A DNA stretch of 64,000 bases from Camarhynchus parvulus (Eukaryota; Chordata; Aves; Passeriformes; Thraupidae), in assembly GCF_901933205.1 (NCBI RefSeq), contig NC_044571.1, positions 70,681,689 to 70,745,688 of the forward strand, given 5' to 3'. A program made the position numbers and the translations under genes. Positions 24,532 through 36,500 of this stretch are shown piece by piece (position 1 is the first letter of the stretch; the number at the start of each line of letters is the position of its first letter). The notes under the pieces are model-generated. The model was not told the origin of the DNA. It ran no database searches and was given only the letters and a program-made list of their open reading frames with translations.

Positions 24532-27500
24532 GTAAGAAAGAAAGCAAAATCCTTCAAAAGTGAAGTATATTCCCTATTGGGTTTTGTCTTTATTAATGAA
24601 AACAATGCAAAGTAATGGCTGCTGCAGCTTGTTATTGATACAATATGCTGACAACAATTATTTCTTTTAAATATTCTCTTTGGATGCTAATCTACAATTA
24701 GTTTTTCTTTGCACATTAATATCAAAGGAAGTTTTGGCAGCAAAGGTATTCCTGTATGTTTTCAAGGGCAGCTCATTGCACCCTGAGGATACACCACCTT
24801 GTCATGTGGCCTTGTCAGACTTCACCAGCCTGAGCAGGGTCTGGCTATATTTCCTTCACAACTGAAAGGTCTTTTTAATTTTAAACTGTCCGTGTATTCT
24901 GAAGTAGTGTTGACTTACTGTAAAACACTTTGCCTGTGGAAACCTTGCAGAACATGGTAATATTTGTAGAGCAGTGGGGCATGAAAGACACAGTACAGAG
25001 GTTTAAGCATTCAGTTGTATCCAATGTTTTCCCTGTGCAGTGATGACCATGCTGAGGGTAAACTGCTTGCTTATTCCTTTGCTTGCCAACTGCAGACAGC
25101 AGTACTTTAGACACTGGGCTGAGTGTTTTGCTACTGTTGTTTTGGTGAAGACACGGTTGTTCTCACTGCATCTGATGAGTGATTTCATATTCTCAGTGAA
25201 TGGGTAAATGGATATATGCAGTACCTCTGAGGTAAATTCACATGATAACACTGTGCCCCCACCTAAAATATGGTGTGAGTTGGCACCAGAGAAGTTGCAA
25301 TGATTTGGCAGCCTTGGTGAAGAGCTGTCAGACATACCCTGCACCTGTCTGAAGCAGTGAGGCTTAGCTCAGCCCCAGCTCACTGTGGCAAATACCCATT
25401 TAGATCTGTATAAATACGCAAGTCATTCACAGAATAAAACTGACATATCTTTTAAGCCACCTCAGTTTGACTAAAATATCTTAGACCTTAGGTATGAGAT
25501 AAGCAAGGCAATGCTGCAGCTGCACAAGCTTCAGCCTTTCATGCTGTGAAGTTTTAAAATGTCTGTGAAGCTGTCCTACTTTTAAAGGCTTGGCACAGTT
25601 TTTGCAGACTAGCTGTAAATGGTTACAGAGCTTATCAGTATTGTCCTTCTGCTGGAGAAAAGCAATTTTGTTTACTGTTGTGTTTGCAGCAATGGTAAGA
25701 TTGAAAAAATAAACTCAGTGTGTATAAATGTCTGGGCTCAGAGTTTATTCCCCTTCTGGAACCATAGAATTGCTCTAGCCATCCGTATTTTCCAAAACTC
25801 TCACTTATATGCAAGGAGAAACTTTCACACTGCCGCAAGAGGCAAGAGTCCTAGTGTGGATAGATGCCAGTTGTATTTCTCAGGAGTAAAATGGGAGGTG
25901 GAATTAATGCTACTCATCTACCATCTAGTGGTGAGCTGCCATCATGACCCAGAAGAAAGTAATCTGGTCCTTCCCCTTAGCTCCCAACAAACCAGTACAG
26001 TTTTTACATGAATGTGTGTACATTGGGTGGATAAAAGTTACTGCAGTTTTTAGTTTTAACACCACATTCTGTTATTATCTAACATGCAATTTAAGCTTTC
26101 TCTTTATAATATAACATTTTTTAGGGTAATTGCGAGTGTCCTGTAGTGCTTGCTTCAGTTGTCTAAAATACAGAGTGCGCACTGGTGGCAGCTCTGGGTT
26201 TGTGTAATGGGCAGGCAGACAATATGGGATGGATCCCAGCAAAAGATGGAGGAAGTGGTGGTCAGGGAACAGGCCCCTTGGCTGTAGGCCCTCACTCTGC
26301 TGTGAGCACTGCCTGGAGCCCCTGTGCTTCATAAAAAAAGCTGTGGCATAACTGCATCCAGGCAGACCTCTCTTCTAATGGAAAAGGCCAAAATTTTTGG
26401 AGGTGGTAGGTGTGGGTTGGAAGCAGGAGCTGTGCAGGAGAGGGTCTGCTTTTATCTTGCTATACAAGGGGTATAAAGTCTGTTATTTCTTTTTTCATGC
26501 CTGTTTCTCATCTCATACACAGCCCTAAAGCTGTGGCGCTCAGTGACTGCAAAACAGGTAGAGTGGTATGGTTTCTTCCTACCATTTCTTTGGAGGATTC
26601 AATTTCCTGCTTTAGAGAGTGCTTCCCTCAGCATGGAGCTAGCTTGGCACCAAAGATACTTATGCCAGGTTATTTTTTAATTGGAATTTATTCAGCCTGT
26701 AGGCACTTTTATGGATGCCACATACTCACACAGTGAGGTCACTGGGGTTTGAACTTTTGACTACAATTCATTTTTACCTTACACCTCCGCGTTGCAGAAC
26801 TGTACCTGCCCAGCAAGTTGTTCTGTGATGGCTGAGTGCTTAGTTCACTCTCAACAATCATTTGAGATGTAGTGTGGAGCCATGGACATCACACATTTTC
26901 AAAATTTTGTCTGAACCTTAAATACACTGTGTTGATGGACAACTCTACACTCTTTCCATGTTTCATGTATCTGCCTTTCTGTCCAGATTTCATGTATAAG
27001 CCAGTATGTATTCCAGTATAGCCACTAAAGCTTGAAGACATATTTTGATATAAAGCTTAGAAGGTCCTAACCAGTCAGGCTCAAATAAGTTCTCTTTTCA
27101 GGACTGACTGCCGTAGCTGGAAGCAAGTATAGTTTATTTCCTTACTCACTCATCTAATAGATTAGTCAGCAAATGAAATCTGTGGAATTTGGACCATCTC
27201 TATATTTTCCCAAATATGGAAACGAAATATTTCTACCTTGTGTTTCCCCACTACTGTAAAGCTGATTTTGCAGTATTCCTGCAAGGACATCTATTTGTTC
27301 ATCAGAATTGATGTTTTGCATTGATTCTTTTTTTTTCTTACGTGATTGAGTCTTGAGATCCTGTCACTTCACTTTGTTGGTTTCACTAAAATGCAAGCTT
27401 TGGGCTGAAGCAGGGGAGATTTCTTGGTTTTTGGTCCTGACAGAGGTTGTTTCCCAGGGAAGAGCTAATTAAGTGCAGCCTGGATCTGTGCCTCAGCACT

Positions 27501-30500
27501 TCTGAAGCGACAGAGGTGTGAGTCACCAAAGCTCACCTGTGACATCCCATGCTTTGCCACTGTCTGCTTCATGCTACTGTCATTTATATTCAATATGTTG
27601 CTTTTAAATAGCATGAAGAGATGATTAAGTACAAGCTTGTACTTGTTTGGAGTGTTTCACATAGTCTTTGCTTTCATGAAGGAAGAGCCCCATGTCACTG
27701 GAATAATGGAAACTTAGTTTGTTTCGGACTAGCATGTCTCAGCCACTAAGGCTGCCTGAACAAAACACTGTTCTGAATTTGTTACAAAAAAGTAAAAATC
27801 AAGTTACTTGGCATTTCACCTAGTCTTTCACAAACTCTTAGATCATCTGGTATTTAGGTTGCCTTGCTGGCATCTGGCTTCACAGTACACCAGACCTTTT
27901 ATTACTTGAGTACCTTATCTGCATGACCATAAGTGCATGATAAATTACAGTGAAGAGGTAACTCTGCTGTAATTATGATTGAGTCACAGTTTATTTGCAG
28001 ACAATATTTTAAATGTTCTAAGACCTGTCTGTTCAACTCATTTATGTTCATGCCATATAAAAGTCACTGGTCCCAGCTAGTCCACATCATAAAGTGCCCA
28101 GTGCTCAGTTGTTGGCAGAGTTGAGCTGGTTTGTCCTGGACAGGTCTCTGGGCTCTGAATATTGAGGACACAGGGTTTAACTTGGAGAACAGCTTGTAAA
28201 GATGAAGAGGAAGAAGACCTTTAGGGCTGGAATGTAGAGGACTTAGATATGTCCTCACTGTTTGTCCTCACTATTTCTAGCTTCAAAAAGTGTCCTCCTA
28301 ATGAAGGACCAAAGGGTGGTAGCTGGATGTGGTCATGTTCAATGCCTACAAGGAGCAAGCAGCAGCCAGGATCTGAGGGTGATCATCTGTAGTACGTGCC
28401 TCAGGTTCCTGAGGGCTGTGGGGCTGGACATGAGCCCACCTCCTGGGAGCTAGGGAGCTAGCTGCTTTCAGCTCTCTGAACTCTTCTTTATGGATTTATT
28501 CACCTCTGGTTCATCCATGTGCAATTTAGAGTGTAGCTTAATCAACCTAATGCGTATAACTGTAAATACGACAAACTGTGAAGGATAATTAGGTGAAGTA
28601 GTGGGGAAAATTTCTTAAACTGGGTTTCCTCCTAAGGGGCTTGTAATTTGGAGTGAGGGGTCACCACTGTGGTGGCACTCTGGTCTTGCTGATTACAGGG
28701 CCTGGGGACAGAGCATCAGAACCCCGACACAGGCTCTGAACAGCATCTTACAGAAACCTGAGGTTTCAGTTAGACCAAACAACACTGGATTTGCACTAAA
28801 CTCTGAGCTGCTCTGCACAAGTCAGGGTACATTCACACAATGTCCCCACAGTCACTCAGTGAATGACTTCCAGATGCATTTGCCCAGAGCTAGACTAGAA
28901 ACCACTGCTCACTGCTACTAGATTGCAGAATCCATTGCTGCAATAATGCAGCAGGGAGCCCTCAAATGACAGGAATATCTTCCTATTGCAGCAAAAACTC
29001 TTTCAACTCTCAGCAGCAGAGCTGTCATCCATTGGGTGCAGCCCATAATCGTTTGTTGCTGTATCTGCTACTAGAAGAAGAAAAACAAGGCAGTCGTGAC
29101 AGTAATCTGATTTCTGGATTGGCTTGAATTTTAGACCAAATAACTCTGCAGTTCTTAATAAAATCAGCCATTCCTGAAAACTGTAGGATAATATGGGAGT
29201 TACTGTCATCCTCTCAGAAATGTTTTGGATGGTGACAGGGAGAGCTCAAACGGGCTTTACTGCAGTTAGCATGGGGCAAGCTGCACCTTTTCTTTATTGC
29301 ATTTGTGCATCTTTGCCTTTCCAGAGCATCCCATATTCGACTATGCTGTAGCTGTCCAGTGGCACCTCAGTAATACCCAGGTGCTACTCACCCTGGGATC
29401 AGGAGTAATAAATAGTACCCCAGAAAGTGGAACAGCACTGTGCCCATGTGATTTGGTTTCTTATATCAAGTGCAATGTTGGGTTATTGGCACTGAGAATC
29501 CATCTCAATGCTAGGTGGCTGAGATTTCCAAAGTCAACAGAGGCAGCTGTGGAGTTTCCCCTGAGCCCCCTGCATTTTCCCTTTCTGCCATCTGCAGGCT
29601 GCCATGTTGCTTGTGCCAGGATGCTATGGCAGGCTGGGAGACCAGCTGAGTGCTGGGGGAAAGCGAGCCCAGCACCCTAGCCCCCACCCATTCTCTGGGA
29701 AGTAATAGTTGGCAGAGCTGCCCAAGGCACCTCCTCTCCTCCCGGGCTGGGGTTTGTGACTGCTGCTGGGACTTGCTGAGGGCAGGGCTTGGGCTTGGGC
29801 AGGGACAATGAATCTTTGCTCTGAAAGGGTGGAGAGAGTGAGGAACCAGAGGACCTCATTTTGGAGAGACTGAAGAGAGGCAGAAGCTTATGGCTTTTTA
29901 AGTTTTGCTTTGTTAACATGAAGTCCACTTCCAACCTACGGTTATCATCTGGCTTTTGAGATTTGCCAGTGGGTATTACAAAGATAGCCTGAAAGAAGGA
30001 ACAAAGTCCCTCATTTTGCCAAATAAAGGGATTTTTTTTTTACCTGTTACTTGTTCTGGGGTGTTCTGAGTCAATTCAGAAAATACTTAGGGATTTATTT
30101 AAGATTTATTAATATCTATACATCTAAAAGAAGCAGAGAATATGAATACCCCTTCACTATACACTACAAATTTGCAGTTCCAGTTCAGATACTGAAGGAA
30201 AGAATGGACAGTATAAGAGCATCATCCAGCCAGCCCCAGGTATCACGTCACCAGAAAGCTAGAGGAAACAGTTTTCTGGTTTTAGCACATTTGCATTTTT
30301 ATATGAGTGATAAGACTATTTCTGCAAAGGAAGTACATTTCCCTGCAAACTCCTCCCCTCTGCCATTTGGAAATATATTAGCTGATTTGGATTTGGAAAT
30401 GAATTAGAGGAGAGGATGAAGGAAATCCTTGAGGGTGAGGACCAGATTTGAGAATCATGAGATCCGCTTGTCATTTCCAGTCCTGCCCTATGCTTCCACA

Positions 30501-33500
30501 TGACTTAAGTGCTTTGTATGTGTTTCTTATCTGTGAAATGTGGATATTACCAAGGTGAACTCACTAATCTTGGTGAAGCATATTGCTGAGAGGGAAAGCT
30601 TTATGCTTTTATCATTGATTGCGATAAGCAGGCTTTCAAGGATCAGGGTAAATGAAGCATACCTGCATTAAAAGGCCTTAGGAAATAGATGGCTAAATTT
30701 TCTTTGTATCTATATAGCCTGATCTCTTAGTGTGGTTTTATAGATGTATTTGTTAGTTAGAACACCACAATTGCTTTGGTGTTCACAGATCCCAAGTGGA
30801 AAGTGATATAATTTTTTTTCCAAATTTTAAAACTTCTAAAATTAGTGTTTCACCACTGCAGTTTGTGTTGCTAATAGGGATTGCTTTTGCTATGTCATGG
30901 GGCACAGTAATATAATTTTTCTTTACTAAAATGCATAGTATTTCCTGCATCTATTCTGTGAGCTTACACTGGTGTAGTGCAGTGGTATTCCTTTAGGAGT
31001 CCACCTCAGAAGCAGCGCTTTGCGAATTTTTTAGCTGTGGCTCCACACGATTTTTTTTAGGGGGGAGGAAGGGGAAAAGAAAAGGGAGGTTATCCTCCAA
31101 GCAGCTAAAACTTATGTAAATGTTGGCCATGGTTGTATTGCATTGATTGCTTCTGCTTTGCTTGTGTATATAAGTGTATTTAAGCAGGCTTTTTTTGCAG
31201 TTGTTTCATAGATTGTGTTTTGCTGTCTTGCAGACCACTGGTCAAATTGCCCTTGATATTCTAGGGATAGATAATCAATGCATTTATGTGGGGTCTTCTC
31301 AAAGGCTAATTAAAAAGAAAAGATATTAGTGGCAGAGGAGGCAGAGGGATGTAAAGAAAAAGATTATAGTGCAATTTGCATTTAATTACAAAGGAATAGA
31401 TGGAAATTTTCTTGAATTGGACTGGTTTAATAATTCTTGTTTGTTTGTGATTGAAAATGCTATTACTGAAAGTGTGCTTTCTTCTGCAGTAAAAGCAGTC
31501 ATTTCCATGGTAGGTCTTGCTGTGGTATCACTGTTGGAAATTGTTAATGTTGGATCAATAGGGAATCACTGGGCTCTCTTGGAACTTCAGAATCTTTTTA
31601 TAAAACCCAGAAAGAAAGCAATACATAAATTTTCTCTGGGATACTTTATTTATCGAGAGTTTCATAATCTCTGCGTCTGTCGCAACAGTTTGCAAAAAAA
31701 CCAAAAGTATTGATCATGACCATGAAACATAAAAAAAGCTTTTAACCTCATTTAGTATTGATGATAAATGAAATTAATGCTCTCCCAACTGCTATTTATC
31801 AACAAGAAAAAGTGCAGTGATTACTTTTTATCATGTACCTAGGTGGAGACATGTCCAGATTTTTACTCTGTTAGGTCGAGGTGGTGAAATAATTTATAGC
31901 TACTAGGTCACAATCCCTTGGCCCTTTTTATATTTGGTGGCTTGTATAAACTGAAAAGCCACTTCTAATATTACTGCTGAGTTCCAAAGATTTGGCAGTC
32001 ACTGTCTTACACAGAAATAATAGCTGTTTAATAGTCACCAATTAAAATATGTCATATAGCTGTCATTGCTAGTGAAAGAAATGTGTACATTTTTATATAG
32101 CCCCCTAAATATATGCAGAAATGTATAATCTTGATCAAAATAAAAAGATACCTACATGACCTAGCACAAGTATTGTGACAGTTTCAAGCCTTGTCATTTG
32201 CAGAAGAGCACGACTGATTACCCATCAAAACTTTTCACTGAGAAGATGTAGTAATTGTGTTCTGAAACTTCTCAGCCTAGTCAGGTTTTCCTTGTAACTT
32301 ATTCTTAGTCAGAATCACTATTTGTTTAATTTATCACACCTTCCAATAGGTTGCATTTGGAAATTAATGTGCATTTTTGTAGACATTATTAGATTTTGAT
32401 TATCTGTTTTCTCTGGGTTAGAAAAAGGCAGTGGTAGTTAGCAAAATTACATTTCAGCCAGGCAGCTCAAACATACAGAGATAACAGAAGAAGAAGTATT
32501 GCAAGTTATTGTGTAGCTAAGGAAAACAAATAAACCCTCCCCTCCCCCCAAAAAAAAGGAAAAAAAAGAAAAAGAAAAAAGCAGAAGTGTAGTCAGGATG
32601 CTCTTTTCCCTGGGGAAGAGAAATGCTGGGGGTCTTTGTTCAAGATGTACCTACTTCTGACTTCCCAGAAGATTACCAGGTAGAGAAAACCTTTCAGGAG
32701 ACAAGTGTCCCCTTATACCTTTGTAGTTGTCTGTATGTGCATGTTATGGAACATCATTGCATTCGGAACTTAAAGGTTAAATTTTGAAAGTCCAAATAGG
32801 TAACAGCAGGGGTTGAAATGCAGATTAATGGTCAAGGACTCTCAGCAATGTACACGTCATCAAGACCTTTATAAAGTGGGGATTTTAAATAGGGAGTTTA
32901 TTAGCTAATTGACCAAAAAAAAAAAAAATCACTCAGGGCTTGTTTTTCCTTTGCTATCATGGTGTCAGCCCTCAAAAGTGTCCCAACAGCAGGAGGCTGA
33001 CCAGCAGCAGTTTCTGTTGGGTCAGACTTGTAGTTTGGGCTTTCTCTGCAGCAGAGAATGGGGCCAGGTACAGAGGATGAAGGGTTATTCATGGTTGTTG
33101 TAACTGCGCCAGCAAAAGTCCTGCCATGCAATTTCAGGTACTGGCAATTTCTTTGCCATATCACTGATAAAAGTTGCATCCACATGAGCAACATTTTATC
33201 TGTACTGTGCAACTCAGATCTTGTGCTCCTTGGGCAGCACTTCCTCTGCAATCAGTTCTGAGTGCTGAATTTATCCAAAGTACACAGTGGTCTGAGTAAT
33301 AGCTGGAGAACTGGGCTCTAAAGACTAAGCTAAGATTTCAGTGATTAAACACCTGATGCTAATGTTGCTTACCTTGGTTATTAATGAGTACAGGGAATGC
33401 CAATAGCAGTCATGTGCCATTAAATGGAACAGGGTTGTACCAGGGCCAAGTTGAGTGAGTGAGATCATGATCAAGTCCTTGAAGTTGCTGTAGCTAGATT

Positions 33501-36500
33501 GGGAAATCAGTCTGGGCCCAGGCATGGGAGGGGTTTGGTCTGGCTGGGCACAGACTCTGTGGTGTCATTGTTTACCTGGGAGAGCTCCCACTGTAGCCTA
33601 TTGGGTGTGGTCAGGGGGTCCTGGGAACACAGCATTAACAGCACACCTGAATATGGTACCTGGAGTTGAGCCCAACTAAAAATAGCTGTCAAATGAAGTG
33701 AGGGGCAGCTATCAAAGACAGCTGCACACAGCTGGAAAAAAACTCGTGGTGAAGCTACGCATTTCTGGAACAGGAGCTATGGACCAAGTGGTGTTGTCCA
33801 CAGTGCTGGGGAACATAGTTGTAGCTCCATCTAAACCCACCTCCAATCCAGCTTGACGCCTAGTTCCTGCCTGTGCTGCCTGGCTGGTCACTCAGTAGGC
33901 TTGGCTGATGCTCTTGTTTAGGGGCTCAGCTTGATTCCTGGAGCATAAAAGATCCTGCACTGCTGGAGATATCATGACAGGCTTCCCTTTGTCCCCAGGG
34001 GCTGCTTCTCGATGGCCCAGGCCTCCCATGGGTCCTGTGTCATACTTGCATGATGCATGACACATGAAGATATCTTAGATTCCTTTGGACATTTGAAATG
34101 GCCCTGGGTGCTTATGTTCAGGCAACAAAATTTCATCCTAGATTCCTCCTGGCTATGATGACAGCTTTATTATCTAGTTAATGTACAGACAGCTCCATTG
34201 CAGAATTGAAATTTAAATGCAGGAATCTTCAGCTAAGAGTGACATCTTGAAAGGGAGCAGTAGCAAATATAAGTGTAACCTGGAATGAAGTAGATGTTCA
34301 TTTTAAATGGTTGTATTTGTAGATACAGTGCTGTCAGGAATAAGGAAAGCAGTTGAAGTACAATGATTTAACTAGTTTGCTGTTGTAGGAATTTAGTTAT
34401 CCAGACAAAATTAATTCATTTGCATCAGCACGAACAAGCAGAGCTGTTTGCATTTGCAGTCTCAGAAGAAACCTTACTGAGGATACAGCCTAAAAGGCAA
34501 GATTAATAATCTTGATTTCTAGTATTGGTGTTGCTAGACTAGCAGGTATGAATTTCAGAAAATCCAATGTGGATTAATTTTAGACCTTAACTTCTCAGAA
34601 ATCTCAAAATGCCTTGAAATTTTTGACCAGCACTTAAAATGCCTGAGCCAGTGCATGAGATTTTGATTTTCATCCTATATGAAGTGCCATGTCTATCTCT
34701 AGACATCTGTAGATGTTCCCAGTAGTAATTGCACAACATCAACCTGCTTTCACTTGTAAAAGATTCATTAGGAGGAGGTAATTTGAGGTCAGCAGTGGTG
34801 CACCAGTATAAAGCCAGTCACAGGTGGAGTACAATTGTTTCCTCAGAATTTTTTCCTTGATATCAAGAATCACACTTATGCTTAAGTGACTGCAGTACTG
34901 GAGCCTATGAGTTGTGTACTGGATATTTTTATTCCCGCTAGTAAGTGGTCACTTGATAAGGTCCTGCTTGAGCAGGCCACTTAGAGGAATGTGAGATTAT
35001 CAGTCTGGCTTTCCCTGTTTTTTGCAATGACAGGATTGTGCTTTCTCTTTTAGTATTTTTCAGTGCAGTTTATAGATCTAAGACTAAAACCACACATCCT
35101 TCAGCATGGTTTGTTGTACAGCAGAGATTAATCTGGCTGTCATTTGGATCACTACTTAAGGTGGAGTCCTGCAGAATGCAAGCAGTCCTCTGCAAATGTT
35201 ATTGCTCAAGATAAGGGTGTAAGCAGCAGATTATGAGATGACGTGTGACGTGTCCTTCCTCAGTCTAAAAGTACAGGATCATGGTATGAACTTTGTCTGA
35301 CTGGTTATGCAGAGAGTCTGCTCACATTTGTAGCTCTTATGGAGGAGACTTTGTGAAACAAAAACATAAAATGACTCTCATGAGCTCCTTTCTCAGTCAC
35401 TGCATATGTGGAGACCCTTTACCTGTGTCTGATTCTGAGGTAAGAACCTTATTTAATCTGTGACTTTGCTGCTCAGTCTTGGAGGGGCTGTGCTTTAGGG
35501 ACAGCTTTGCGGAAGCTGTGTTAATGCACCAGCTGGGCAGTGACTCTCTGCTTCATTAAATGTACTGTTAAAACTGATCCTGAAAAAAAGTCTGTAGAGA
35601 ACCTGAAGTTCTTGCTTGAATGGCAGGTATAGAAACAATTTTTTTTTAAAGTACTCTATTTAGAATAAATTTCATGTTGTAAGTGAAATAATTGAATGTA
35701 GAGCAATATACTTGGGAATATTTGAAAAGTACAATTTTCATAATTGCAGTAATCATGTTAAAATATTTACTGTTTAGTAACTCTGCTTACTGGCTAAAGT
35801 GCTTTCATACCATGGAATTAATCTTGACTTGTCTTTCAAACAAAAAGGAACATAGCCCACTGTATCACGAGGCTTAAAAAGAGTCACTGGATTTTTAGTG
35901 GCCTGGCTGAAAATGACGGGTAGACAAGAAGGTGACAGAAGATAAATCCTCCGGCACAGACATCATTGCAAAAGGCTGCTTCTGGGCTGCATGTTTGCTT
36001 TGGTTATGCAATATCTGGAATGCTTTCATCTGGTCTGGAACAGATGAACAAAATATAGTTAGAGAGAAACAAAATTATGCTTTTCTTTATTGGAATACTT
36101 ACTAGCTTTCTCTCTTTCTTCTCTATTTTTATGAAGCAGCTGGGAAAAGCCAAGAAACACCAAGAAATCAGAAATTTGAGGGAAAAGTGAACATAAATTT
36201 TTGTGTGCACATTTTTTTTCTGAAAATTTGCAAGGGTTTTGCTAGAAAAAATTACAACAGTATTACTTCAAATGCATTGAAGTGCTTAGAAATGTTCCCT
36301 CTACCAAGTATTTCAGCTGAGGTTATTTTATTTGCAAACTTGTAATACCACTGCAGTTGTGATACTTGAAGGCATTAACCTCTGTGAGCCAGGTGTGCTG
36401 TTAAATAGGAAAAACACACTCATTTTCCAAGCTTTCTATCTAAGCCCATCATTTTTTTTCCCCTGTATTTGTGCTATAATATATCTCCTATATAATCTGC

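Noticed and set aside
31369..31713. 114-codon plus-strand open frame in intron 2
   Set aside because: AT-rich translation without similarity to known proteins and no flanking splice signals in phase with the gene.
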